The position numbers were made by a program, and so were the translations under genes. A stretch of DNA of 64,000 nucleotides from Methylobacterium planeticum (GTDB lineage Bacteria; Pseudomonadota; Alphaproteobacteria; Rhizobiales; Beijerinckiaceae), in the NCBI RefSeq assembly GCF_008806345.1, contig NZ_VZZJ01000027.1:1-64000 (forward strand), written 5' to 3'. Position 1 is the stretch's first letter; every line of letters begins with the position of its first letter. The notes beneath the pieces are model-generated. The model saw only the letters and a list, made by a program, of their open reading frames with translations. It was not told where the DNA came from and made no database searches. Of the stretch, positions 1 to 9,652 are shown piece after piece.

Positions 1-307
1 ACCCAGCTTGCGAAGGGGTCCCAATTGCACGCCGATCCGGGGTCCCGTTCCAAAGCTTTTTGACAGTCGATGAAGTCGGCCGTCGGGGAGACCGTGCCGG
101 CCCGCGCTCCGGGCGCATGGCGCTTCATCGCGCGAGCCGGGACCCCGAGATTGGGACGATGCCCGAGGCGCGTCCGGGCCGCGCCGATCCTAACCCCGAT
201 GATCGGATGGGGCCGAGGGCCGCCAGGATCGTGCCGGAGCCGCGCGGAGCGGACGTCCATGGCACGGTTCTTGGTTAAGCTGTCGTGAACCAATAGGCTC
301 GGCAGGT
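1..307. other. Intergenic, no gene recognised
   Basis: The first 307 bases hold only overlapping open frames with arginine/proline-rich, low-plausibility translations that resemble no family. No repeat or RNA structure stood out. The last part presumably contains the leader of the small gene that follows. Confidence 0.5.
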
Positions 308-502
308 ATGCGTCTGAACGAACCGGATGACGACCCGCTCTGGTACGACGCGGCGGAGCCCGAGGTTCCGCCGGGCCGCCTTCTGCTCCTGATCGCCGCC
401 GCCTACGTGGCCGGCCGCACGCTCGTCCGGCTCCCCGGTGCGGTCTGCGAAGCCTGCCTCGCGGGACGCGCGCCGGCGCGGCGGCCTCCGAAGCGCGGCT
501 GA
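308..502 (+). CDS. Small hypothetical membrane protein
   Basis: A 64-residue reading frame with an acidic N-terminus (about residues 5-20, rich in Asp, Glu and Pro) followed by a hydrophobic stretch (RLLLLIAAAYVAG, about 24-36) that could be a single membrane helix, and a basic Arg/Pro tail. I recognise no family. It ends about 85 bp before the convergent glutaryl-CoA dehydrogenase gene. The ATG start is simply the first in frame. In DNA this GC-rich, random open frames are common, so the call rests on the membrane-protein-like composition only. Confidence 0.4.
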   Translation: MRLNEPDDDPLWYDAAEPEVPPGRLLLLIAAAYVAGRTLVRLPGAVCEACLAGRAPARRPPKRG

Positions 503-587
503 GCGCTCAGGGGGGCAGGACCTGCGAAGATCTCCCGGCCCCCCTCGTCCCGAGGAACCCGCAGGTCGGCAGTCCCGGTGCAGGCCC

Positions 588-1811
<1,224 letters not shown>

Positions 1812-1930
1812 CTGTGCTCCGATGTCTGAACGCGCGCCGAGACGGCCGCCCAACCTCATGTCGCGCGTGGCCGGCGGACGGGAATGGCGGGCGCCGAAAT
1901 ATTCCTGCGCGAGGCCGCGGTCGATCCGGC

Positions 1931-1980
1931 CCCGTCCCTGGCCCCCGTCCCTGGCCCCCGTCCCTGGCCCCCGTCCCTGG
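1931..1980. repeat. 13-bp tandem repeat, four copies
   Basis: Four copies of a unit containing CCCGTCCCTGG begin at 1931, 1944, 1957 and 1970, an exact 13-bp period. The array lies in the 349-bp gap 1812-2160 between gcdH and the 3' end of sdaA, upstream of the gcdH start. I found no gene in that gap. Confidence 0.9.
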
Positions 1981-2052
1981 CACGGAGACGCCCTCGACCG
2001 TCCCCTTGAGGCATCGTGGCGGCATCACACCGCATCGGGCGGGCACGCCCGG

Positions 2053-2088
2053 TCCTTCCGCACGTCCTTCCGCACGTCCTTCCGCACG
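2053..2088. repeat. 12-bp tandem repeat, three copies
   Basis: Three exact copies of TCCTTCCGCACG at 2053, 2065 and 2077. It is in the same gap as the 13-bp array but unrelated to it in sequence. Confidence 0.9.
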
Positions 2089-2160
2089 CGCCAGAAGCGA
2101 AACGCGAACAACCCCGAGGATCGCCCCCGCCGCGGGACTCACCGGGCAGGGGCCCGGCGC

Positions 2161-3513
2161 TCAGCAGGCCGCGACGTTGACCGCGAGACCGCCCAGCGCG
2201 GTCTCCTTGTACTTCGACTGCATGTCGGCGCCGGTCTGGCGCATGGTCTCGATCACCTCGTCGAGGCTGACCCGGTGCAGGCCGTCGCCCCGCAGGGCGA
2301 GGGAGGCGGCCACGATCGCCTTGTTGGCCCCGAAGGCGTTGCGCTCGATGCAGGGGATCTGCACGAGGCCGCCGATCGGGTCGCAGGTCATGCCGAGATG
2401 GTGCTCCATCGCGATCTCGGCGGCGTTCTCGATCTGGCCGGCGGTGGCGCCGAGCGCCGCCGCGAGCCCGGCCGCCGCCATCGAGGCGGCGGAGCCCACC
2501 TCCCCCTGGCAGCCGACCTCGGCCCCCGAGATCGAGGCGCGGCGCTTGATCAGCCCGCCGATCGCGGCCGCGGTCAGCAGGAAGTCGCGCCCGCGCGCGT
2601 CCGACCAGCCGGGGCAGAAGTCGCGGCAATAGCGCAGGACCGCCGGCACGATGCCGGCCGCTCCGTTGGTCGGCGCCGTGACGACGCGCCCGCCCGAGGC
2701 GTTCTCCTCGTTCACCGCCAGCGCGAACAGGCTGATCCAGTCCATGATCTCGTGGGCGGGCCGGTCGTTGGCGAGGCGGCTGCCGTCGAGGGCCTCGTAC
2801 AGGCGCTTGGCCCGGCGCCGGACCTTGAGCCCCCCGGGCAGCTCCCCGTCCTGGCGCAGGCCCCGCTCGATGCAGGCGAACATCGCGTCCCGGATCGCGT
2901 CGAGCCCCGCCTCGATCTCCGGCCGCCCGCGCCGGGTCAGCTCGTTGGCGAGCTGCACCTGCGGCACGCTCAGGCCCGTGCGGGCGCAGAGATCGAGGAG
3001 CTCGGCCCCGCTCCCGAAGGGCAGGGCGGCCTCCGCGAGCAGGCTCTCGGTGCCCTGCTCCGCCCCCACCACGAAGCCGCCGCCGATCGAGTAGAGCACC
3101 GCCTCGTCGAGGCACGCGCCCCCGGCATCGTAGGCGCGGAAGCGCATGCCGTTGGTGTGGCGCGGCAGGATCTCGGTGAAGTTGAAGACGAGATCCGTCC
3201 GGGGATCGAAGGCCGCGCCCCGGGCGCTGCCGGGGATCGGGATCCGCCGCGTCGCCGTCAGGCCGGCGACCAGGCCCGCGACCGCGTCCGGGTCGACGGT
3301 GGCGGGGCTCTCCCCGAGGAGGCCGAGGCTGATCGCGATGTCGGTGCCGTGCCCGCGCCCGGTCCAGGCCAGGGACCCGAAGATCTCGGCCCGGACCTGC
3401 GCGGTCGCCGGCCCGAGCCCTGCGCGGAAGCGGGCCGCCGCCGCCATCGGGCCGACCGTGTGGGAGCTCGACGGGCCGATGCCGATCTTGAAGAGATCGA
3501 AGACGCTGATCAT
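2161..3513 (-). CDS. sdaA: L-serine ammonia-lyase (serine dehydratase)
   Basis: A 450-residue single-chain L-serine dehydratase that converts L-serine to pyruvate and ammonia with a 4Fe-4S cluster. The N-terminal beta domain begins [19 protein letters not shown], the family signature. The alpha domain has the cysteines expected to hold the cluster: [10 protein letters not shown], and [12 protein letters not shown] followed by [11 protein letters not shown]. The glycine/serine-rich [20 protein letters not shown] loop is also typical. Length matches the family. The ATG at 3513 gives exactly the family N-terminus; the frame stays open far upstream only because stop codons are rare in this GC-rich DNA. 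A duplicated 17-bp sequence lies directly before the start. Confidence 0.95.
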   Translation of the reverse strand: MISVFDLFKIGIGPSSSHTVGPMAAAARFRAGLGPATAQVRAEIFGSLAWTGRGHGTDIAISLGLLGESPATVDPDAVAGLVAGLTATRRIPIPGSARGAAFDPRTDLVFNFTEILPRHTNGMRFRAYDAGGACLDEAVLYSIGGGFVVGAEQGTESLLAEAALPFGSGAELLDLCARTGLSVPQVQLANELTRRGRPEIEAGLDAIRDAMFACIERGLRQDGELPGGLKVRRRAKRLYEALDGSRLANDRPAHEIMDWISLFALAVNEENASGGRVVTAPTNGAAGIVPAVLRYCRDFCPGWSDARGRDFLLTAAAIGGLIKRRASISGAEVGCQGEVGSAASMAAAGLAAALGATAGQIENAAEIAMEHHLGMTCDPIGGLVQIPCIERNAFGANKAIVAASLALRGDGLHRVSLDEVIETMRQTGADMQSKYKETALGGLAVNVAAC

Positions 3514-3520
3514 GGGAGCC

Positions 3521-3554
3521 TGATGCGAAGGAGGACCTGATGCGAAGGAGGACC
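3521..3554. repeat. 17-bp direct duplication before sdaA
   Basis: TGATGCGAAGGAGGACC occurs twice without a gap (3521-3537, 3538-3554), ending 8 bp from the sdaA start codon. It therefore lies in the sdaA leader and may affect translation initiation. Function unknown. Confidence 0.9.
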
Positions 3555-3747
3555 TGTCGGACGAGGCGCACGGGCGGGTCCGGCTTTCCCCCCGCACGTC
3601 GTGCGGCCAGGGACCCGAAGCAAGAACGGGACGATGACGGACGGGACGCGATGACACGGCGGGCGCAGACGCCGCGGCCCCGCGATGAAGCTTGACCGCC
3701 ATGCCGCGCGTTGGCCCCGCATCACCCCCCCTCGCGAGAGCCCAACC

Positions 3748-4977
3748 ATGCCGCGTCCGACGTCCTCCGCTCGCCTGCTGCCGATCCTCCTCGCCGGATC
3801 GATGCTGGCCGGCTCCTCCCTCGCCGCCCCTGCCCTCGCCCAATCCGCCGCGGCGGAGCCCGCCCGGCCGGGGGGCGCCGTGCTCACGAAGGTCGCCGAC
3901 TTCGCCCATCAGGTCACCGGTGTCACGGTCTCGAAGGACGGGCGGATCTTCGTCAACTTCCCGCGCTGGACCGAGGACAGCCCGGTCTCGGTGGCCGAGC
4001 TGAAGGACGGGCAGCTCACCCCCTTCCCGGATGCCGAGTGGAACGCCTGGCGCAATGCCCGGAAGGACGCGGTCTCGGCGAAGGACCACTGGGTCTGCGT
4101 CCAGAGCGTGGTGGCCGATCACCAGGGCAATGTCTGGGTGCTCGATCCCGCCGCCCCCGCCATGGCGGCGGTGGTCAAGGACGGGCCGAAGCTCGTCGAG
4201 ATCGACCTCAAGACCGACAAGCCGGCCCGCATCATCGCCTTCGACGAGAGCGTGGCGCCGCAGGGCTCCTACCTCAACGACGTGCGCTTCGCCCCGGACG
4301 GCAAGACCGCCTACATCACGGATTCGGGCGCGAAGGGGGCCCTGGTGGTGGTCGATCTCGAGAGCGGGCGGGCGCGCCGCGTCCTCGACGGCGACCCCTC
4401 GACCCAGCCCGACGCGAGCGTGACGGTGACCTATGACGGCAAGCCCCTGCGCCGTCCCGACGGGCGCGGCGTCGAGTTCGCGGCCGACGGCATCGCCCTC
4501 TCGCCGGACGGCAAGACCCTCTACTGGCAGGCGATCAAGGGCAGGACCCTCTACAGCATCCCGACCGACGCGCTGACGGGCTGGCTCACCGCCGCGGTGG
4601 TGCCGAGCGGGCTCGCCGACAAGGGCCTGTCCGGCAAGGTCTCGGTCGTGGGCGAGAACGGGCCGGCCGACGGCCTCATCGTCGCGCGCCGCGACGGGCG
4701 CCTGTACATCACGGCACCGGAGGAGAACGCCGTGAAGGTGCGCGACCTCGGCGCGAAGGCGGGCAAGCCCGCGATCCTGGTGCAGGATGCGCGCCTGCGC
4801 TGGCCCGACACCTTCGCGGAGGGGCCGGACGGCACGCTCTACGTCACCACCTCGCATATCCAGGATTCGGCCTTCTACAAGCCGGACGCGCCAGCCTCCC
4901 TCCCGACCGAGCTCTGGAGCATCAAGCCGGGCCCCGCCGAGGCCACCGGCTCGACCCGCAGCGCGCCGGCCCGCTGA
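3748..4977 (+). CDS. Secreted major royal jelly / yellow-family protein
   Basis: A 409-residue protein with a clear signal peptide (SARLLPILLAGSMLAG, cleavage near APALAQ) and a beta-propeller-type body. Features matching the royal-jelly/yellow family (PF03022) include GRIFVNFPRW, GNVWVLDPAAP, LNDVRFAPDGKTAYITDSG, DGIALSPDGKTLYWQA and FAEGPDGTLYVTTSHIQDS. Bacterial members are periplasmic and are often annotated as dopachrome-tautomerase- or gluconolactonase-like, but their substrates are generally unknown, so I give no reaction. The start at 3748 was chosen because it gives the signal peptide directly; an upstream in-frame ATG (3685) would bury it. It diverges from sdaA. Confidence 0.85.
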   Translation: MPRPTSSARLLPILLAGSMLAGSSLAAPALAQSAAAEPARPGGAVLTKVADFAHQVTGVTVSKDGRIFVNFPRWTEDSPVSVAELKDGQLTPFPDAEWNAWRNARKDAVSAKDHWVCVQSVVADHQGNVWVLDPAAPAMAAVVKDGPKLVEIDLKTDKPARIIAFDESVAPQGSYLNDVRFAPDGKTAYITDSGAKGALVVVDLESGRARRVLDGDPSTQPDASVTVTYDGKPLRRPDGRGVEFAADGIALSPDGKTLYWQAIKGRTLYSIPTDALTGWLTAAVVPSGLADKGLSGKVSVVGENGPADGLIVARRDGRLYITAPEENAVKVRDLGAKAGKPAILVQDARLRWPDTFAEGPDGTLYVTTSHIQDSAFYKPDAPASLPTELWSIKPGPAEATGSTRSAPAR

Positions 4978-5086
4978 GGGCCGCGCGAGTCCGGGAGCGC
5001 CGCCGCCAGGGCGGCGCTTCCCCCCTCCGCCTCGCCCTCGAGCCCCGCACCGGGCTAAGGAGAGCGCCCGCAGACCCGGAACCCGC

Positions 5087-6526
5087 ATGACCGCGCAAAC
5101 GCTCCGCCCCTCCCGACGCCACGCCGATCTCGGGCCCGCCTTCTACGACGTCGTCGCCCCGGCCCGCTTCCCCGAGACGATCCTGCGCTACCGCAACGAC
5201 CCCTGGGCGGCCCGCGTCGGGCTGGCGGACCTCCCGGACGCGGCCTGGATCGCGCATTTCGGCCGGTTCGAGCCCCTGCCCGGCAGCTTTCCCGAGCCGC
5301 TGGCCCTGCGCTATCACGGGCACCAGTTCCGCTCGTACAATCCCGATCTCGGCGACGGGCGCGGCTTCCTCTACGCGCAGCTCCACGACCTCGCGGACGG
5401 GCGCCTCCTCGATCTCGGCACCAAGGGCAGCGGCCAGACCCCGTGGTCGCGCGGCGCCGACGGGCGCCTCACCCTCAAGGGGGGCCTGCGCGAGGTGCTC
5501 GCCACCGCGATGCTGGAGGCGCAGGGGGTCAACACCTCGAAATCCTTCAGCCTGATCGAGACCGGCGAGGCCCTGGAGCGGGGCGACGAGCCCTCCCCCA
5601 CCCGCTCGGCGGTGCTGGTGCGGCTCAGCCACGGCCATATCCGCATCGGCAGCTTCCAGCGCTTCCTGGCGCTCGGGGAGCCCGACAACATCGCGATGCT
5701 CCTCGACCACACCATCCGGACCCACATGCCGGAGCTCTGGCGCGAGACCCCGGCCGACCGGTCGGTGGCCTTCCTCGAGGCGGTGTGCGGGCGCGTCGCC
5801 CGCATGGGCGCGCAGTGGATGGCGGCGGGCTTCGTGCACGGGGTTCTCAACACCGACAACATCAACGTCACGGGCGAGAGCTTCGATTACGGCCCCTGGC
5901 GCTGGCTGCCCCACAGCGATTCCGGCTTCACGGCGGCCTACTTCGACAGCCAGGGCCTCTACGCCTACGGGCGCCAGCCCGAGGCCCTGTTCTGGAACCT
6001 CAGCCGGCTGGCCGATTGCCTGCTGCCGCTGGCCGACCAGCCCCGGCTCGAGGCGGCGCTCAAGGGCTTCGGCCCTGAGCTTCAGGACGCCTTCGCGGAC
6101 GCCCTGTTCGCCCGCCTCGGGCTCGCGCCGGCGGAGGATGGGGCGGCGCACCGCTTCGTCGCGACCTTCTGGCGCTTCCTCGCCGAGAGCCGCGCGCCCT
6201 TCGAGCAGACCTTCTTCGACTGGTACGGCGGGCTGGCGAGCCTGGAGCGGGCCGGCCGCAGCCCCTCGGCGGCCCTCTACGCGAGCGAGGTCTTCGTGCC
6301 GGTCCGCGAGGCGCTGGCCACGCTTCAGCCGGCGCCCCGGATCCGCCTCGACCACCCCTACTTCCAGGCCGCGGCCCCCTGCACCATGCTGATCGACGAG
6401 GTCGAGGCGATCTGGGCTCCGATCGCGGAGGCCGACGACTGGTCCCGCTTCCGGGACAAGCTCGCGGCGATCGACGCGATGGCGGAGGCCTACGGCACGG
6501 CGCCCGAGGCGGTGCCGGCGGCGTGA
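5087..6526 (+). CDS. selO: Protein adenylyltransferase SelO (YdiU/UPF0061)
   Basis: A 479-residue pseudokinase of the SelO family, which transfers AMP from ATP to Ser/Thr/Tyr side chains of proteins and is linked to redox stress. Visible signatures are LRYHGHQFRSYNPDLGDGRG, GTKGSGQTPWSRGADGR, LKGGLREVLATAML, the catalytic-loop-like FVHGVLNTDNINVTG and FDYGPW in the position of the kinase DFG. The polypeptide ends ALFARLGL...GTAPEAVPAA with no in-frame UGA near its end, so it is not a selenoprotein. A good ribosome binding site (AAGGAGAG, 5057-5064) lies somewhat far upstream of the ATG. It follows the royal-jelly-type gene by 109 bp on the same strand. Confidence 0.95.
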   Translation: MTAQTLRPSRRHADLGPAFYDVVAPARFPETILRYRNDPWAARVGLADLPDAAWIAHFGRFEPLPGSFPEPLALRYHGHQFRSYNPDLGDGRGFLYAQLHDLADGRLLDLGTKGSGQTPWSRGADGRLTLKGGLREVLATAMLEAQGVNTSKSFSLIETGEALERGDEPSPTRSAVLVRLSHGHIRIGSFQRFLALGEPDNIAMLLDHTIRTHMPELWRETPADRSVAFLEAVCGRVARMGAQWMAAGFVHGVLNTDNINVTGESFDYGPWRWLPHSDSGFTAAYFDSQGLYAYGRQPEALFWNLSRLADCLLPLADQPRLEAALKGFGPELQDAFADALFARLGLAPAEDGAAHRFVATFWRFLAESRAPFEQTFFDWYGGLASLERAGRSPSAALYASEVFVPVREALATLQPAPRIRLDHPYFQAAAPCTMLIDEVEAIWAPIAEADDWSRFRDKLAAIDAMAEAYGTAPEAVPAA

Positions 6527-6543
6527 GGCCGGGCCCATGCGCC

Positions 6544-6699
6544 TCAATCCGTCGGAGCCTCGGATTCCGCCTCCCGCCGGCGGGCCTCCGCGCGGCCTGC
6601 CGCGATGCCGAGATCGACGGCACGCCGGGTCAGGCGCAGGCCGAGCCAGAACAGGATGGCGCAGAGCGCGACGGCCGCGGCGATCTTCAGGGGCTGCAT
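6544..6699 (-). CDS. Small single-helix membrane protein
   Basis: A 51-residue protein with one N-terminal hydrophobic helix (IAAAVALCAILFWLGLRL) and a charged tail rich in Arg, Glu and Ala (GRAEARRREAESEAP). Family not recognised. It is convergent with selO, 17 bp apart, and the next gene on its own strand starts about 340 bp upstream. The start is the ATG directly before the hydrophobic segment. Confidence 0.55.
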   Translation of the reverse strand: MQPLKIAAAVALCAILFWLGLRLTRRAVDLGIAAGRAEARRREAESEAPTD

Positions 6700-6749
6700 C
6701 GCCGGGTTCCTACCATGCCGGGGCAGCGCCCGCGCGGGCCTCGCGCGCC

Positions 6750-7037
6750 TCAGGCGCCGGGCCCGACCGGCGGCGCGCCCTGCTCCGGGGTCGGCACGAC
6801 GCCGAGCCCGGAGGGATCGTCGGGCCCGGCCGCGCCGAGGCGTCGCAGCAGCGCCGCGTAGGTCTCGGCGGCCGGGGATCCGGGCTGGCGCTCGGTCGTG
6901 GCGTCGAGGAGCGCGCGCAGGTCGGCGACGAACCTGCCCTTCGCCGCCTCGCCGCCGGGGCTGTCCGCGAACAGGTGCCCGATCGCGAGCTCGAAGGCGC
7001 CGACGAGCACCCGCAGCCGCTCGACCTCGTCCTGCAT
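6750..7037 (-). CDS. Hypothetical cytosolic protein
   Basis: A 95-residue protein with a helical N-terminal half (MQDEVERLRVLVGAFELAIGH onward) and a Pro/Gly-rich C-terminus. No family recognised. The ATG at 7037 has GGGAGG 7 bp upstream, which favours it over a GTG two codons earlier that would sit too close to the Shine-Dalgarno sequence. It may be co-transcribed with the small membrane protein 50 bp downstream. Confidence 0.5.
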   Translation of the reverse strand: MQDEVERLRVLVGAFELAIGHLFADSPGGEAAKGRFVADLRALLDATTERQPGSPAAETYAALLRRLGAAGPDDPSGLGVVPTPEQGAPPVGPGA

Positions 7038-7153
7038 CGTCACGCCTCCCGCTGCCGCCGTCCTCCGGCGCGGCGTGGAAACGCGCGGGGGCGCCTCCGG
7101 TATCCGGCGGGCGAGGGCCCGACGCCCCCGTGCGGGCGAGGGCCCGAGCCCCT

Positions 7154-7438
7154 ATGTGTCCTCGCAAACCGGACATCCCAGCCCCGAGCGGAGCCACCGA
7201 CACCTTGAGCCTGCGCGAGACCTTTCACATCGAAGTCCTCGGCCCCGAGGAGGGCGAGGTGCAGACCCGCATCTCCGTGCGCACCCACGATCTCGAGGGC
7301 GCGCGCGAGCGGGCCTTGCGCCTGTTCGCCCGGGCCCGGGTGCCGCAGCGCCACGGCACGCCGGCGGAGGCCGTGCGGGTGATCGACGGGGCGGGGCGCG
7401 AGGTCTTTCACTGGACCCGCTTCGACGAGCGGGACTGA
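7154..7438 (+). CDS. Hypothetical protein (94 aa)
   Basis: A 94-residue protein whose core (SLRETFHIEVLGPEEGEVQT ... ISVRTHDLEGARERALRLF ... VRVIDGAGREVFHW) is well formed and looks like a small alpha/beta domain, but I recognise no family. Two starts are possible: ATG at 7154 or TTG at 7205. The second removes a Pro-rich N-terminus and has a weak CGGAG upstream. It is divergent from the gene ending at 7037. Confidence 0.55.
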   Translation: MCPRKPDIPAPSGATDTLSLRETFHIEVLGPEEGEVQTRISVRTHDLEGARERALRLFARARVPQRHGTPAEAVRVIDGAGREVFHWTRFDERD

Positions 7439-7500
7439 TTTCCCCCGCGCGGGCCGCGCCCTATCTCGCGGTGAGCGGCCCCGCCGCGCATCACCGTTGC

Positions 7501-7528
7501 CTCACCCCATGCGCCTCACCCCATGCGC
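7501..7528. repeat. 14-bp duplication over a start codon
   Basis: CTCACCCCATGCGC occurs twice in tandem (7501-7514, 7515-7528). Each copy carries an ATG (7509 and 7523), but because 14 is not a multiple of 3 only the second is in frame with the following gene. Confidence 0.9.
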
Positions 7529-7876
7529 CTCCTCGCCGCCCTCGCCCTGTCCGTGCTCCTCGGCCTGCTGTTCGTGCGCAGCTACACGGTCCCGCCCGCG
7601 CCGGACCGGCGGGGCGGCACCACGGTCTCCCTCGCCTGGCCGAACCGGCCCCTCTTCGGCAGCCCGCGGGGGGATTGCCTCGGCACCCCCGAATCCGAGC
7701 CCGCCATCGCCTGCCTGATCGCCTCGGTGAACCGGGCGCGGGGGACCGGCATCCCGCTCCTGTCGCTGCCCTTCTGCGCCGCCTGCCAGAACCTGTCGCA
7801 GCGCCTCGCCCTGATCGGGCGCGACGAGGCCGCCGCGCAGGCCCGCCTCGCCCAGATCGCCCGCTTCGGCTGGTGA
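7523..7876 (+). CDS. Small exported hypothetical protein
   Basis: A 117-residue protein starting with a signal-anchor-like segment (LLAALALSVLLGLLFVRSY). The remainder contains four cysteines (GDCLGTP, AIACLIA, FCAACQNLSQRL), which fits a disulfide-containing periplasmic protein or a metal site. No family recognised. It lies 84 bp after the previous gene on the same strand. The ATG at 7509 in the first repeat copy is out of frame. Confidence 0.5.
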   Translation: MRLLAALALSVLLGLLFVRSYTVPPAPDRRGGTTVSLAWPNRPLFGSPRGDCLGTPESEPAIACLIASVNRARGTGIPLLSLPFCAACQNLSQRLALIGRDEAAAQARLAQIARFGW

Positions 7877-8004
7877 GGCGGGGTGCGTCCCCGGAGCCGC
7901 CGGGGCCGGGGAACGGTTCGGTGCGCTGATCCTTGTCCGAGGAGACTTCCGCACGACCGGGTGACCCGCACCCGCCCGTCGTGGGCTTCAAGGACGACAG
8001 GCCG

Positions 8005-8361
8005 ATGACCCTCAGGTCCGAGACCCCTCCCCCGCCCGCCGACCTCGATGCCGGCGCGCCCCCCGATTCCGCGCGCCCGACCACGGCGCAGCTGAAGGCC
8101 GACATCGACCGGGGCCGCACCGGCGACAAGGTGGCGCATTACGATCCGGGCCTGTCGCAGCTCGGCACCGACGACGAGGCGGCGGACCGGCCCAACGGGC
8201 CCGACCGGGTCCGGCTGGCGCGGGAGACGGAGGCCGCCAAGCCGTCGGTCCGGGCGGCGGCCGACCCGGAGGGCAGCCGCGGCTGGATCCTGCCGGCCTT
8301 CTTCGGAACCATCGTGGCCGTCGCGGTGGTGGTGGGCCTCGCCCTCTGGCTGCTGCGCTGA
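8005..8361 (+). CDS. Small tail-anchored membrane protein, rhizobial type
   Basis: A 118-residue protein with a hydrophilic N-terminal two thirds and one C-terminal membrane helix (FFGTIVAVAVVVGLALWLL) reaching almost to the end. The stretch AQLKADIDRGRTGDKVAHYD followed by GLSQLGTDDEAA resembles a motif I associate with small rhizobial membrane proteins of unknown function. ATG 8005 was chosen over a TTG at 7933. Confidence 0.6.
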   Translation: MTLRSETPPPPADLDAGAPPDSARPTTAQLKADIDRGRTGDKVAHYDPGLSQLGTDDEAADRPNGPDRVRLARETEAAKPSVRAAADPEGSRGWILPAFFGTIVAVAVVVGLALWLLR

Positions 8362-8419
8362 GGGCACCTGCGCCCCGCGGGGCGGCGAATGTCGGGGCCG
8401 CGCGCCGGGCGCGCCGGCC

Positions 8420-9652
8420 TCAAGGCTCGGCGGCGCGGCGCGCGGCCCTGATGCGGGCGACCCGCTCCCGCGCCCGCTCCAGGGCGGCGGCGAGGGGGAA
8501 CAGGCGGTCGCCCCCGTTCCCCGCCGGGCCCGCGCCCGGCCCCCCGCCCTCGATCAGCACGTGCGCGAGGCTGCGGCGGCCGGTCCAGAACATCTCGGCG
8601 AGGCGGTAATCGCCGGCGGCGCAGGAATCGACCTGCGCCAGGTCCGGATCGTCCAGGACCGCCCGCGTCAGGCGGTGGACGAGCTGCACCCCGGGGGAGT
8701 TGCGCGCCTCCGCCTCGTCATGGGCGATCTTGAGCCACCAGGCCGTGCGCCCCGCCTCTCCCCCGGTGATCGGCAGGATCGCGGCCGCCAGGGTCCGCGG
8801 GCCGCGGCGCAGGCGGTCGATGCGGATCCGCCCCTCCGCCCCGAGGGCCGCGACGAGGGCCCGCATGAAGGCGATCTCGGCCGGGCGGCCGGTGATGGCG
8901 GTGCCGGCCCGGCCCTTCCAGCCCGCCCCCTCGAGGGCGATGTAATCCTCCAGCGCCTCGGCAAGCGCCGCGGGGGCGCGGGCGGTCTCCAGCCCGAGGG
9001 GCGCCTCCGCCTCCAGGCGCTTGAGGAGCTGGCGCAGCTTGCGCCGGCGCTTGCCCGGCATGTGCTCGAGATAGGCGGCGCGCTCGGACGGCGCGAGGCC
9101 CTGCAGGTCGAGGAAGGCCCGGGCGTAGGGCCAGTAGGCTGCCCGACGGAGGCCCGCCCGGGCGGCGCACCCCGCCAGCAACTCGGCGAAGGGCCCCTCC
9201 TGCGGCAGGGTCGACATCAGCAGGCGCGGGGGAAGCCCGAGGGCCCGCGGGGCGGCGAGGAGGCCGGAGAGCGCCCGCTCCGGCGCGTCGCGCGCCAGCA
9301 GCGGCACCCCGAGCGCGCTGTAGCCGTGCGCCCAGCCCACCAGCACGCCGAGCGGCAGCCCCCAGCGGGTCCGGGACGGCCGGAACGGCCACAGGGCGAG
9401 GAGCCGGGCGCCCGGCTCCTCCGGGGGCCGGTCGGCGACGAGGAGGAGCTGCACGCCCCGGCCGAAGGCCGGGGCCGCCGCGAGGGCGTAGTCCGCCTCG
9501 TAGAAGGGGTTCGCCGCGAAGGCCTCCCGCCCGAGCGCGTCCCAGGCGGCCCGGTAGGGCGCGCCCGGGTCGAGGGGATGCAGGGCTGCCACGAGACCGT
9601 CCGCGGGGCCGCCCGCCAGGGTGACCGTCGGGTAGGGCGGAGCCCGCCGCAT
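8420..9652 (-). CDS. CelD/BcsL-like GNAT-family acetyltransferase
   Basis: A 410-residue protein of the acetyltransferase group associated with cellulose/exopolysaccharide synthesis (COG5653, Acetyltransf_6). Supporting features are ANPFYEADYALAA near the N-terminus, MPGKRRRKLRQLLKRLEAEA in the middle, then LEDYIALEGAGWKGR and SPGVQLVHRLTRAVLDDP, the typical order for the family. It likely acylates a sugar or lipid-linked intermediate. The start codon overlaps the stop of the flippase gene by one base (TGATG), so the two are surely co-transcribed and translationally coupled, supporting a role in the same envelope polysaccharide pathway. Confidence 0.8.
   Translation of the reverse strand: MRRAPPYPTVTLAGGPADGLVAALHPLDPGAPYRAAWDALGREAFAANPFYEADYALAAAPAFGRGVQLLLVADRPPEEPGARLLALWPFRPSRTRWGLPLGVLVGWAHGYSALGVPLLARDAPERALSGLLAAPRALGLPPRLLMSTLPQEGPFAELLAGCAARAGLRRAAYWPYARAFLDLQGLAPSERAAYLEHMPGKRRRKLRQLLKRLEAEAPLGLETARAPAALAEALEDYIALEGAGWKGRAGTAITGRPAEIAFMRALVAALGAEGRIRIDRLRRGPRTLAAAILPITGGEAGRTAWWLKIAHDEAEARNSPGVQLVHRLTRAVLDDPDLAQVDSCAAGDYRLAEMFWTGRRSLAHVLIEGGGPGAGPAGNGGDRLFPLAAALERARERVARIRAARRAAEP

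Noticed and set aside
5087-6526. Selenocysteine in SelO
   Set aside because: No in-frame UGA near the C-terminus and no SECIS-like element; bacterial members commonly lack selenocysteine.
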